A stretch of DNA of 64,000 nucleotides, from the NCBI GenBank assembly GCA_002450095.1, contig DJYK01000001.1, positions 45,222 to 109,221 of the forward strand, given 5' to 3'. This document shows positions 1 through 8,790 of the stretch, in pieces. This stretch comes from Mageeibacillus sp. UBA6980 (GTDB taxonomy: Bacteria > Bacillota > Clostridia > Saccharofermentanales > Saccharofermentanaceae). A program made the translations under genes and the position numbers. The notes under the pieces were generated by a model. That model saw nothing but the letters and a program-made list of their open reading frames with translations. It searched no databases and was not told where the DNA came from. Numbering within the stretch: position 1 is the first letter of the stretch; every line of letters begins with the position of its first letter.

Positions 1-2
1 AG

Positions 3-128
3 CTCAAGACCTTGAAGGATGCGAATCTTGTAGAGGGAAGAAGAGATGGCAAGGAGATCTTTTACCGCCTCTCAGATGACCACGTCAAGTCGATCATCGC
101 ACAAGGATATGAACACATTACAGAGTAA
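3..128 (+). CDS. ArsR-family metal-responsive repressor, C-terminal fragment
   Basis: Only the last 41 residues are in the window; the gene starts upstream of base 1. The visible part runs from the end of the recognition helix through the winged-helix beta hairpin (LVEGRRDGKEIFYRLSD) into a C-terminal helix containing DDHVKSIIAQGYEH, the layout of ArsR/SmtB repressors, whose last helix often carries metal ligands (here D, H and H are available). It ends 14 bases before an HMA-domain gene and a P1B-type ATPase, so it probably represses this metal-efflux operon and releases DNA when Zn, Cd or Pb binds. The family is inferred from this fragment and the context; the metal cannot be assigned. Confidence 0.8.
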   Translation, partial: LKTLKDANLVEGRRDGKEIFYRLSDDHVKSIIAQGYEHITE

Positions 129-142
129 AGGAGAACTCACTT

Positions 143-361
143 ATGAAGAAGACATTTGAATTGGAAGACCTCGATTGCGCCAACTGCGCAAGGAAGATGC
201 AGGAAGCGGTAGAGAAGCTCGACGGAGTAAAATCCTGCTCGGTCAACTTCATGACACAGAAGATGATACTCGATGCGGATGATGCAAGATTTGACGACAT
301 TCTGAACGAAGCGATCAAGGTCATGAAGAAGGTAGAACCTGATTGCACGGTATTAGTCTGA
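143..361 (+). CDS. Stand-alone HMA metal-binding protein (metallochaperone)
   Basis: This 72-residue protein is a single heavy-metal-associated domain. The metal loop near residue 10 reads DLDCANCARKM, the CxxC site of the family, in a beta-alpha-beta-beta-alpha-beta fold of usual length. A good Shine-Dalgarno (AAAGGAG) precedes the ATG. It lies between the ArsR gene and the ATPase and is probably co-transcribed with both. The ATPase next door lacks an N-terminal HMA domain, so this protein probably supplies that domain in trans, handing metal to the pump or regulating it. A general copper chaperone role is possible, but the Zn/Cd-type pump argues for divalent metal. Confidence 0.88.
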   Translation: MKKTFELEDLDCANCARKMQEAVEKLDGVKSCSVNFMTQKMILDADDARFDDILNEAIKVMKKVEPDCTVLV

Positions 362-382
362 TCAGGAGAGAGGTTAATAAAT

Positions 383-2272
383 ATGAAGTTTAAGCTCACC
401 CGTAAACAGAAGAAGATGCTGATAAGGATCATCGCAGCGGGAATACTGCTTATGATCGCAGCGATAGTAACACATATAGCCGATCTTCCCTGGTGGGTGA
501 GCCTTCTCATATACGTTATCCCGTATGTGGTGTCGGGATACGATGTTTTGAAGACTGCCGCGATCAACCTCCTTCACGGTCAGGTCTTCGATGAGAAGTT
601 CCTTATGATGGTAGCAACTGTCGGAGCTTTCGGTGCGGGCGAGTATCCGGAAGCTTCGGCAGTCATGCTTTTCTATCAGATAGGCGAATTGTTTCAAAGT
701 GTCGCAGTCGGAAGGTCGAGGAAGTCCATATCAAAGCTTATGGACATAAGACCTGACAGTGCGACCGTAATAAGGGACGGAATAGAACAAACAGTCTCTC
801 CCGATGAAGTCGGAGTGGGAGAGATCATTATAATAAGACCGGGTGAGAAGATCCCGTTGGACGGTGTGGTCGAAGAGGGATCGAGTTCCGTCAATACGGC
901 GGCTCTGACGGGAGAATCCGCTCCGGTCGATGTCGAATACAGCGATAATGTAATAAGCGGAACGGTAAATCTTACCGGGGTCATCAAGGTTAAGACAACA
1001 AGTACTTTCGGTGAGAGTACCGTATCGAAGATCTTGGAGCTTGTCGAGAATTCCTCGGAGAAGAAGGCGAAGGTCGAGAACTTCATAACGAAGTTTGCAA
1101 GGTGGTATACACCTTGCGTGGTCATAGCGGCAGTCCTTCTGGCGGTGGTCCCTCCGGTCATCCTCGGCATTGGATCCTGGGAGATATGGAAGACATGGCT
1201 TGTAAGAGCCTGCGTATTTCTCGTAGTATCGTGTCCCTGTGCACTTGTCGTGTCGGTGCCTCTGTCATTCTTCGGAGGAATAGGCGGAGCGGCTAAGGAA
1301 GGTATCCTTATCAAAGGCGCGAACTACATGGAGACTCTGGCGGGTATAGATACCGTGGTATTCGATAAGACGGGTACTCTTACCAAGGGTGTGTTCGCCG
1401 TAGACGATATCCATCCGCAGGATATAAGCCGCGAAGATCTTCTCGATGTGGCGGCGACCTGTGAGAGCTTCTCGAGTCATCCTGTTGCTCAGTCTATAGT
1501 CCGGGCACATGAAGGGCACATCGATAAGGACAGGATAGGGGAAGTCAGGGAGATTGCCGGCAAGGGAGTCGAAGCCGTGATCGACGGCGTAAAGTACTAC
1601 TGCGGCAACGGACAGCTGATGGAAATGTGTAAGGCGGATTACCATGACTGTCACCTGACGGGTACGATCATCCATATCGCCAAGGTAAGAGACGACAAAA
1701 GCTCGGAATACCTCGGACATATCGTTATAAACGATGAGATGAAGGAAGATTCGAAGCTTGCGGTCGACAGATTGAAGAAGATCGGCATCAAGCGCGTCGT
1801 AATGCTCACGGGTGATAAGGAGCAGGTGGCGGCAAGTGTCGCGCAGAAATTGGGACTTACTGATTATCGTGCCGAACTTCTTCCCGCCGATAAGGTAAAT
1901 GAAGTGGAGACGCTCTTATCCGAAGGATGTAAACTCGCATTCGCGGGCGACGGCATTAATGATGCTCCGGTACTTATGAGAGCGGATCTCGGTATCGCGA
2001 TGGGTGCGATGGGATCGGATGCTGCTATCGAATCAGCCGACGTTGTACTCATGGACGATAAGCCGACCGGTATAGCAAAAGCCGTACTCATAGCAAGAAA
2101 GACCATGAGGATCGTAAAAGAGAATGTATTCTTTGCACTCGCGGTTAAGGCGGTTATCCTGGTCCTCGGCGCTGTCGGCATAGCGAATATGTGGCTTGCA
2201 GTATTCGGAGATGTCGGTGTGCTTATCCTCGCTATACTGAATGCCGTTCGCGCGATGAAGTATAAGGATTAA
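383..2272 (+). CDS. P1B-type heavy-metal-translocating ATPase (Zn/Cd/Pb class)
   Basis: A 629-residue P-type ATPase exporting divalent metal across the cytoplasmic membrane. Visible motifs in order: actuator loop with TGES, the transmembrane metal site SCPCALVVSVP (CPC), phosphorylation site DKTGTLTKG, the P1B-specific HP dipeptide (SSHPVAQSI), the nucleotide-binding domain, hinge GDGINDAPVL, and two final helices with DVG in the last one, the signature of the Zn/Cd/Pb subclass. It begins directly with a short basic cytoplasmic stretch and the first helices and has no N-terminal HMA domain, which instead is the separate protein just upstream. Its stop overlaps by four bases the stop of the convergent gene on the other strand. 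CadA or ZntA would be suitable names; substrate is inferred. Confidence 0.93.
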   Translation: MKFKLTRKQKKMLIRIIAAGILLMIAAIVTHIADLPWWVSLLIYVIPYVVSGYDVLKTAAINLLHGQVFDEKFLMMVATVGAFGAGEYPEASAVMLFYQIGELFQSVAVGRSRKSISKLMDIRPDSATVIRDGIEQTVSPDEVGVGEIIIIRPGEKIPLDGVVEEGSSSVNTAALTGESAPVDVEYSDNVISGTVNLTGVIKVKTTSTFGESTVSKILELVENSSEKKAKVENFITKFARWYTPCVVIAAVLLAVVPPVILGIGSWEIWKTWLVRACVFLVVSCPCALVVSVPLSFFGGIGGAAKEGILIKGANYMETLAGIDTVVFDKTGTLTKGVFAVDDIHPQDISREDLLDVAATCESFSSHPVAQSIVRAHEGHIDKDRIGEVREIAGKGVEAVIDGVKYYCGNGQLMEMCKADYHDCHLTGTIIHIAKVRDDKSSEYLGHIVINDEMKEDSKLAVDRLKKIGIKRVVMLTGDKEQVAASVAQKLGLTDYRAELLPADKVNEVETLLSEGCKLAFAGDGINDAPVLMRADLGIAMGAMGSDAAIESADVVLMDDKPTGIAKAVLIARKTMRIVKENVFFALAVKAVILVLGAVGIANMWLAVFGDVGVLILAILNAVRAMKYKD

Positions 2273-4461
2273 TCGATCCTGTATATGGTCGTTGCTTCTT
2301 CGGGAAAGTATGCGACGGGCGTCAGGTTCGATGCGAAGAATTCCTTGTTGTAGAAGTAAGTTCCGGGATAATCGAACGAATAGAACTCGGGATCGTCTAT
2401 TAGGTAAGTGATCCCTCTCTCGTGACAGTATCTTCTGAATTCATCGATATTGTTGTTGCATCCTGAGATGAGCCAGTAGTAGATGGTCTCCCGCGTGAAC
2501 GTATCATGCCCTGCGGACCATGCGTAATAAGGCCATCCGTAATATGCCGGGCGTCCTGCGAGGAAGAATCTGTTCATCGACCACTGGGGCGTGAGGAACA
2601 CATCGTCCGGATCCGTATTGTTCTCGATCCATTCCGTAAGATCCGATGCGGTGTTTATCTCGACGCAGACCTTGTTGATATTCACGTATGTGCACCACTC
2701 GGATATTCCGGTTGCCGTAAGAGGTACAAGGAGTAACCCGGAGATGATGATAAGGACGGTTCTTACCGTTATGTACCAGGGCTTGGGGAGTTTCTCGATA
2801 AGTTTGGCCGGAGGGACCATCATCTCGCTTAACGCCCCTGCAACGAATGCATCCGTTAAGATCAGCGTAAACTGTATGAACTTGTGGTTCGCGAGGACCT
2901 CCTCAGTAAGCTTGATGTTAAATGCGAAGATCAGCGGCGCCAGGAAAGCTATGAAGATAAGTTCTCTGTAGACGGGCTTACGGCTTATTATGTCTCTTAC
3001 AAGAAGGTAGATCACAAAAGCGCCCGCGATTATGAGCGTAAGACCCGTGACGGTTACGAGATAATTCGAGATGCCCTTAGGGGTTTTGTTCTCACATACA
3101 AATCCCGTATAAAATTTCGGAGCGATCACATTGGATGCCGACCCTGCGAATATTCTCGTCTGTATAAATGATGAGATAACGGATACGGCCGCTATCGCTA
3201 TATAGGTGATCCTTGTCTCGGATACGACAGCCATGATCATCAGGACCAGAAGCGTTCCTATGAGCGCGGACCCGTGGAAGAAAGGCAGCGCCGCCGCCAT
3301 AACACATGCAAGGATCGTGATCCCGAGAGGGTTAAGCGGATCATCCTTGCGGAATATCCAGGCCTCGCGAGATGCGAAGAATGTCTTAAGCCACATGACC
3401 TCTCCCGGAGCGGAGGAGGACTTTCCCGACTTGATGAGTGAGATGCACATGCGTCTTACAAAGGGCGTCATCAGGATAATAAGGATTATCATGACTCCCG
3501 TTCCGAGCATGAGATGGCGCTGGTTCGGATATACGTTGATCGCCCAGATGCCCCATTCGTCGAACGGGGTCTGACCATACCATGCGCCGCTTTTGGCTAT
3601 CGATTCGAGCGCCGACTTCATAGGGACCCCCGCTGCCCGAAGCTCCTTGATGTGAAGGAATACATTAAACGAGCTTCTGAAGAATACGAGTACGGGCGCG
3701 AGGATAAAAGCAGCCTTCCTTCTGAAGAACAGAACTGCAAGGACGCCGAGAAGTTCCATGGTGCATACCATGGTGATTATGCTCGGGATGTTGAGCGCGA
3801 AGTCGATGGAGAAGCCCAGATATTCGAGGATGCCTGCAAGGAAATAGAAGAAGAAGTGATACTGGATGCCGTCCCCCGAGAAGTGCATATACTGCGTAGG
3901 GAAATTGAAGCCCTTTGAAAAGGACGATACCATCGCGGTGTGAGGGGACAGATCCGAGAATACCGACGGACCCGCATAGAGGATACCGTCCGTGAGCCTG
4001 AACGAGTAGAACATCAGGAAGGCGGATACTCCCGTGATGATAACGGTCACTATGCCGTAGTAGATAACATTGGAAGTCGAATGGACGTAAGAGGGGATCT
4101 TGCTCTCGCGGTCCGCACCGGACAGTCTGTTCCTGTTGAGCCTTTTTAGATAAACGGTGAAGTTGACTCCGGAGAGGATCGTGAATATGGAGAATGTCAG
4201 GAGCACTCCGGCTCTTCCGGCCATATCGTTGCCGTCAACAAAGAGGTTCAGGATATAGATCGCATAGTAGTTGAACATCGGTACCAGGAGGAACCCGACG
4301 GTAATGCCCGCAGAAGCCGTGAACAGCACCGGCGGGAGTTTGCTTACGACATTTCTGTTTGTGGAGCAGGCCGTGAAGAATCTGGCCGTGTCGGGGATGC
4401 ACATGGTCACGAAAGATATCCCGAATACCGCACAAACGATCAGATATAAAAAAGCGAGCAT
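2269..4461 (-). CDS. Large polytopic membrane protein, GT-C glycosyltransferase-like
   Basis: A 730-residue protein with many hydrophobic helices (residues about 1-590) and a soluble C-terminal region of about 140 residues. That tail contains LTEWIENNTDPDDVFLTPQ and, further on, a histidine/tyrosine-rich segment, ending in ITYLIDDPEFYSF; tails of this style (threat of residue-specific positions such as WIxxNT, ITYL) are common in GT-C lipid-linked sugar transferases and related YfhO/DUF2298-like proteins. An aspartate-rich first loop that could hold the donor lipid is not obvious. The start follows an AGAGG site. It stands alone, transcribed leftward, divergent from ddl. A cell-surface glycan role is inferred; no specific family is assigned. 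Confidence 0.6.
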   Translation of the reverse strand: MLAFLYLIVCAVFGISFVTMCIPDTARFFTACSTNRNVVSKLPPVLFTASAGITVGFLLVPMFNYYAIYILNLFVDGNDMAGRAGVLLTFSIFTILSGVNFTVYLKRLNRNRLSGADRESKIPSYVHSTSNVIYYGIVTVIITGVSAFLMFYSFRLTDGILYAGPSVFSDLSPHTAMVSSFSKGFNFPTQYMHFSGDGIQYHFFFYFLAGILEYLGFSIDFALNIPSIITMVCTMELLGVLAVLFFRRKAAFILAPVLVFFRSSFNVFLHIKELRAAGVPMKSALESIAKSGAWYGQTPFDEWGIWAINVYPNQRHLMLGTGVMIILIILMTPFVRRMCISLIKSGKSSSAPGEVMWLKTFFASREAWIFRKDDPLNPLGITILACVMAAALPFFHGSALIGTLLVLMIMAVVSETRITYIAIAAVSVISSFIQTRIFAGSASNVIAPKFYTGFVCENKTPKGISNYLVTVTGLTLIIAGAFVIYLLVRDIISRKPVYRELIFIAFLAPLIFAFNIKLTEEVLANHKFIQFTLILTDAFVAGALSEMMVPPAKLIEKLPKPWYITVRTVLIIISGLLLVPLTATGISEWCTYVNINKVCVEINTASDLTEWIENNTDPDDVFLTPQWSMNRFFLAGRPAYYGWPYYAWSAGHDTFTRETIYYWLISGCNNNIDEFRRYCHERGITYLIDDPEFYSFDYPGTYFYNKEFFASNLTPVAYFPEEATTIYRID

Positions 4462-4584
4462 AGTACCTCTAATTTTATAAATATTTATATAGAGTGTAAC
4501 AAAGATATCACAGTACGTTTTTTACATGCTCATTACTTTTAAAAGACAATGTTGAAGGGTAACCAAACTGTAACGCTTATGAAC

Positions 4585-4613
4585 TCTTGAGGGTAAAGTT
4601 CCATTGCTATAAT
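4585..4613 (+). promoter_or_regulatory. Probable promoter of the ddl operon
   Basis: A perfect TATAAT (4608-4613) lies 27 bases before the ddl ATG, with a poor -35 (TCTTGA, 4585-4590) at 17-base spacing. The rest of the 179-base divergent gap back to the membrane-protein gene is AT-rich with no other clear structure. Confidence 0.55.
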
Positions 4614-4640
4614 CGGAACTACCCGAAGGAGGAAAGTGCC

Positions 4641-5684
4641 ATGAAAATCGTAGTTCTTGGAGGCGGATTGAGCCCTGAAAGAGACGTGTCGAAGAAGTCG
4701 GCGAGTCTTATCGCGAATGCTCTTCTTTCAAAGGGCCATGAGGTCGCACTTATCGATCTGTACGAAGGTATCGAGAACGATGCCCCTGTTGAAGGACTTT
4801 TCCGTAAGGGAACCGATAACGAGTTCTCTTATGAGATCCCGGAGACGGAACCCGATCTTGAGGCGGTTATAAGAGAGCACGGCGGAAGACGGGAATGGCT
4901 CGGACCGCGTGTCATAGAGATATGTAAGACGGCGGACTGCGTTTTCCTCGGTCTTCACGGCGCCAACGGCGAGAACGGAAAGACACAGGCTGTCCTGGAG
5001 GCTTTCGGGATCAAATATACGGGATGCGGCTATACAGGCTGTGTTATCGCGATGGATAAAGCGCTGTCGAAGGCGCTCGTCTCGGGAGTGGGATTTAAGA
5101 CCGCCAAGTGGTTTACGACAAGAGACCCCAATATCACATTTGACGAGACGGTGGAGAAGGTCGGTCTTCCTTTTGTGGTCAAGCCCATAGGGTGCGGAAG
5201 CTCCTGCGGTGTCTCCATAGTTAAGAATAAGGAAGAATTCGACAAGGCTATGGATTTTGCCGAGAAATACGAGCAGCACATAATCATCGAGAGCTTTATA
5301 AAGGGACGTGAGATCACCGTAAGCATACTTAACGGCAAAGCCTTGCCGATCACGGAGATCATCCCTCACGAAGGATTCTACGATTACAAGAATAAATATC
5401 AGGCTGGACTTACTACTCATGTCTGTCCCGCGGAACTTACTGAAGAGGAGACGAACCGGGCGAAGAGGATCGCGGAGGAAGAGTTCCGCATCCTTCGAAT
5501 GACCGCGTACGGAAGGATAGACATGATATACGACGGAACGGATTTCTGGTTCATAGAAGCCAACAACCTTCCGGGCATGACGAATACATCACTGCTCCCC
5601 GAAGCGGCTGCTCATACGGGGATCAAATACGAGGATCTCTGCGAACAGATCGCTGTGGAAGCCGGCAGGAGAAACGTCACTTGA
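4641..5684 (+). CDS. ddl: D-alanine--D-alanine ligase
   Basis: A 347-residue ATP-grasp enzyme that joins two D-alanines for the peptidoglycan pentapeptide. The N-terminal region begins MKIVVLGGGLSPERDVS, the substrate-loop start of Ddl; GLHGANGENGKTQ matches the family HGxxGE motif; CGSSCGVS is the ATP-binding small domain loop; and EANNLPGMTNTSLLPE is the C-terminal Mg/ATP and omega-loop region. The ATG at 4641 was chosen because it follows AAGGAGG at ideal spacing; an upstream in-frame start at 4587 has no ribosome site and lies upstream of the TATAAT. The stop overlaps the TTG start of the next gene, so the two are translationally coupled. Confidence 0.93.
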   Translation: MKIVVLGGGLSPERDVSKKSASLIANALLSKGHEVALIDLYEGIENDAPVEGLFRKGTDNEFSYEIPETEPDLEAVIREHGGRREWLGPRVIEICKTADCVFLGLHGANGENGKTQAVLEAFGIKYTGCGYTGCVIAMDKALSKALVSGVGFKTAKWFTTRDPNITFDETVEKVGLPFVVKPIGCGSSCGVSIVKNKEEFDKAMDFAEKYEQHIIIESFIKGREITVSILNGKALPITEIIPHEGFYDYKNKYQAGLTTHVCPAELTEEETNRAKRIAEEEFRILRMTAYGRIDMIYDGTDFWFIEANNLPGMTNTSLLPEAAAHTGIKYEDLCEQIAVEAGRRNVT

Positions 5685-6925
5685 TAAAGACCGGGATCAT
5701 CGGAGGAGGTGCCGCAGGTCTTTGGGCGGCCTGTTTTCTTAAGAAAGCGGAGCTGGATTTTGTCCTGTTCGAGAAAGGCCCCGAGTGCGGCCGCAAGCTC
5801 CTTCTTACAGGTCACGGAAGATGTAATATAACCAACCGTAAATCGCCTTCAAAGCTTCAGAACGGATACCATGAGGCGTCGGGATTTATCAAGGCGGCAT
5901 TAAGTTCTTTTACCCCCGAGGACACGATAGACTTTATCGAGAATGAGCTTAAGATCCCTCTTAAGGAAGAGGATGATAACCGTATGTTCCCCGTGTCGGA
6001 CAAAGCATCCGACATCAGGGACGCGCTCGTGCGCTTCGCGGGGGAGCAGAACATCATCACGGATTGTGAGATAGCGGATGTTTCCGTTATCAACTCATCA
6101 GGGGAGCGAAGATTCGAACTCATATCCTCAGACGGAAGGCGTGAGACTGTTGACCGGATGATAATAGCGACGGGCGGGATGACCTTTTCCCGGACCGGTT
6201 CGGACGGCAGAAGCTATGATCTTATCGAAGATGTGTTAGGTCATAAGGTGACTCCTCTGTATCCGGCGCTGACCGGGATCCCCGTGTCGGAGAAAGACAG
6301 AGAGTTCACATCATCCGTCAGCGGTGTTTCCGTATATGCGGGGGCGGGGATCTATCTTAACAACAGGAAGACCAATAAGACCGAAGGAAATGTGCTCTTT
6401 ACCCATGAAGGTCTGTCCGGGCCTGCCATAACCGAACTCGCGAGGTATATTCCCGGGAACGTTGTCGAGGAAAAAGGCTGGATAGAACTGGATTTCACTC
6501 CCGGAAGAGATGAGAAGGAAGTGGACAAAGAGCTTCTTGCCGAGATGAGTCAGCGGCCGAATGCCAAGCTTACTTCCATAGGAAGAGCGTATGTTCCCGC
6601 GTCTTTGTCGGAAGCGATCGGCGAACGTGCGGGCGTGACCGACCTTGTCGCGTCCAAGGTCACAAAGCAAGATCGCAAAGAATTTCTTAAGAACTTAAAA
6701 CACCTTCAAATGACCATCGCGAGGCAGCCTTCCTTCGAGACCGCTTACGTTACGAGGGGCGGTGTGGCTTTGGAACAGATAAAAAGGAAAAGCTTCGAAT
6801 CAAAACTCATACCCGGCGTCTATATCATAGGGGAAGCGCTCGACATAGACGGCATAAGCGGCGGATATAACCTTCAGGCCGCAATAAGTGAAGCATATAT
6901 CGCAGTTCGATCTTTAATGTGTTAA
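5681..6925 (+). CDS. BaiN/HI0933-family NAD(P)/FAD-dependent oxidoreductase
   Basis: A 414-residue flavoprotein. The N-terminus has the dinucleotide-binding motif GIIGGGAAGLWAA; GRKLLLTGHGRCNITN is the hallmark of the HI0933/YhiN/BaiN family; ATGGMTFSRTGSDG and the C-terminal GEALDIDGISGGYNLQAA are the other conserved blocks. The start codon is TTG, overlapping the ddl stop (TTGA), which points to coupled translation. Family members are soluble, bind FAD, and most have no known substrate; one clostridial member acts in bile-acid 7-dehydroxylation. That role cannot be inferred here because no bai genes are seen. Confidence 0.9.
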   Translation: MIKTGIIGGGAAGLWAACFLKKAELDFVLFEKGPECGRKLLLTGHGRCNITNRKSPSKLQNGYHEASGFIKAALSSFTPEDTIDFIENELKIPLKEEDDNRMFPVSDKASDIRDALVRFAGEQNIITDCEIADVSVINSSGERRFELISSDGRRETVDRMIIATGGMTFSRTGSDGRSYDLIEDVLGHKVTPLYPALTGIPVSEKDREFTSSVSGVSVYAGAGIYLNNRKTNKTEGNVLFTHEGLSGPAITELARYIPGNVVEEKGWIELDFTPGRDEKEVDKELLAEMSQRPNAKLTSIGRAYVPASLSEAIGERAGVTDLVASKVTKQDRKEFLKNLKHLQMTIARQPSFETAYVTRGGVALEQIKRKSFESKLIPGVYIIGEALDIDGISGGYNLQAAISEAYIAVRSLMC

Positions 6926-6960
6926 AATCTTCGAAGATTTTATTTAAGGGAGGGTTCCCT

Positions 6961-7446
6961 ATGTCTGAGAAGAGGTCTGACTATATCACTTGGGACGAGT
7001 ATTTTATGGGCGTCGCCGAGCTTGCATCACAGAGGAGCAAGGACCCGAATACACAGGTCGGCGCCTGTATCGTCAACTCCGATAACATGATAGTTTCTGT
7101 AGGATACAACGGACTTCCCGCAGGCTGCTCCGATGATGATTTCCCGTGGGCAAGGGAAGGCGAGGTCTACGATACCAAATACGCTTATGTATGCCACGCA
7201 GAGCTCAATGCGATATTGAATTCCGGTACGGGTGATCTTCGCGGGACTCGCGTTTACGTAACTTTGTTTCCCTGTGAAGGCTGTACAAAGGCTCTTATTC
7301 AGAAGGGCATAAAAGAGATAATATATGCCGATGACAAATACCACGATCTGCCGGCAACGATGGCTGCGAGAAGGATGCTCGATGCTGCCGGAGTCAAATA
7401 TACGAAGTATGAACCGACCGGTCGCAAGATTGAGATCGACGTTTGA
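6961..7446 (+). CDS. Deoxycytidylate (dCMP) deaminase
   Basis: A 161-residue zinc deaminase that converts dCMP to dUMP for dTTP synthesis, related to ComEB. The zinc and catalytic motifs are CHAELNAI (His ligand and catalytic Glu) and PCEGCTKALIQ (two Cys ligands). The ATG at 6961 follows a strong GGGAGG; a longer reading from 6919 overlaps the previous gene and lacks a ribosome site. It is followed 17 bases on by paaK and may share its transcript. Length and motif spacing are normal for the family. Confidence 0.92.
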   Translation: MSEKRSDYITWDEYFMGVAELASQRSKDPNTQVGACIVNSDNMIVSVGYNGLPAGCSDDDFPWAREGEVYDTKYAYVCHAELNAILNSGTGDLRGTRVYVTLFPCEGCTKALIQKGIKEIIYADDKYHDLPATMAARRMLDAAGVKYTKYEPTGRKIEIDV

Positions 7447-7463
7447 TATCAAGGAGGAAGAAG

Positions 7464-8786
7464 ATGGGCGAGGTCAAGACATTCATCTGGGATGAGAAGA
7501 ACGAGTGTATGGAGGAGGCCGAGAGGCGCGAGCTGGTCGGCAAGAGACTTGTATCTGCCGTAAGAAGAACGTACGATAATGTTCCCTATTACAGGAAGAA
7601 ACTTGATAAGGCAGGAGTAAATCCCGATGACATAAAGTCACTCGATGACATAGAGAAGCTTCCTTTCTGTGACAAGCTGGACTTCAGGGACAACTATCCT
7701 TTCGGGACGCTTGCCGTGCCGATGGATCAGCTGGTAAGAATCCACGCCTCGTCCGGAACGACCGGCAAGATGAAGGTCGTAGGATATACGGCAAATGATG
7801 TTGACCTCTGGTCAGAGGCGCTCTGCAGGTGCTTTGCCATGTCTGGTATGCAGAAGGGCGATCTCGTACATATCGCTTACGGTTACGGATTGTTCACCGG
7901 AGGCTTGGGCCCTCACTATGCATGTCAGAAGTTCGGTTCTGTCGCCATCCCGGTATCCGGAGGCAACACCGCAAGGCAGATCCAGATCATCACGGAGTGG
8001 CAGCCGCAGGTCATTATGTGCACACCTACATATATGCTCCACATCATCGATACCATTGAGAAGAACGGCATAGATAAGTCTCTCGTCAAGCTTCGTTCCG
8101 GTATCTTCGGTGCCGAGGCATGGACTTCTGAGATGAAGGATCAGATCGAGGAAAGGATCGGTCTTAAGGCTTTTGATATCTACGGTCTTACCGAGATCGT
8201 AGGCCCCGGCGTCGGTTGCTCCTGCGATTGCTGCAATGACCAGATCCACATCAATTCCGATCTGTTCTGGCCTGAGATCGTCGATCCCGAGACCGGTAAG
8301 GTCCTCCCCGAAGGAGAACTCGGAGAACTCGTATTCTCTTCGCTTCTTAAAGAGGGTGTGCCGATGATCCGATACAACACACATGACCTTACCCGTATCC
8401 ATTACGGCAAGTGTGCATGCGGAAGAACTACACCGAGGATCGATAAGATCACTGGTCGTGCGGACGACATGCTCATCATAAGAGGCGTTAACGTATTCCC
8501 GACTCAGATCGAAGCAGCCGTCATGAAGTTCAAGGAAGTCCTTCCTCACTACATGATCTATGTTGACAGAATCAACAACCTCGATGTCATCTCGGTTAAG
8601 ATCGAGCTTAACCCCGATCTTATGTCTGATACGATGTCCGGTCTCGAGAGGCTTACCAAGGCTATTGAAGGCGAGATCGCGAGCATCACGGGAATCCATG
8701 CCAAGGTCCTTCTCGTAGAGCCGAGGTCGCTGCCGAGATCCGAAGGAAAGATGGTAAGAGTAATAGACAACAGATTTAAGAAGTAA
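7464..8786 (+). CDS. paaK: Phenylacetate--CoA ligase family AMP-forming enzyme
   Basis: A 440-residue adenylate-forming enzyme. The P-loop-like motif RIHASSGTTGKMKVVGYT, the adenylation core DIYGLTEIVGPG, and the C-terminal hinge GRADDMLIIRGVNVFPTQIE with the late SEGKMVRV lysine region are those of PaaK. A cluster of cysteines after the YGLTE motif (CSCDCC) and CACGR later resemble the metal site of anaerobic PaaK homologues. The ATG at 7464 follows AAGGAGG. In Clostridia such enzymes often stand outside a full paa pathway and activate aryl acetates or indole acetate made in amino-acid fermentation; the real acid is unknown. Confidence 0.88.
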   Translation: MGEVKTFIWDEKNECMEEAERRELVGKRLVSAVRRTYDNVPYYRKKLDKAGVNPDDIKSLDDIEKLPFCDKLDFRDNYPFGTLAVPMDQLVRIHASSGTTGKMKVVGYTANDVDLWSEALCRCFAMSGMQKGDLVHIAYGYGLFTGGLGPHYACQKFGSVAIPVSGGNTARQIQIITEWQPQVIMCTPTYMLHIIDTIEKNGIDKSLVKLRSGIFGAEAWTSEMKDQIEERIGLKAFDIYGLTEIVGPGVGCSCDCCNDQIHINSDLFWPEIVDPETGKVLPEGELGELVFSSLLKEGVPMIRYNTHDLTRIHYGKCACGRTTPRIDKITGRADDMLIIRGVNVFPTQIEAAVMKFKEVLPHYMIYVDRINNLDVISVKIELNPDLMSDTMSGLERLTKAIEGEIASITGIHAKVLLVEPRSLPRSEGKMVRVIDNRFKK

Positions 8787-8790
8787 GAGA

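Noticed and set aside
118..567. Minus-strand open frame opposite the HMA gene
   Set aside because: It is the antisense of the HMA and ATPase genes, with no ribosome site and no protein family.
694..1314. 206-codon minus-strand frame inside the P1B ATPase
   Set aside because: The plus-strand frame has all ATPase motifs; this one is low-complexity antisense.
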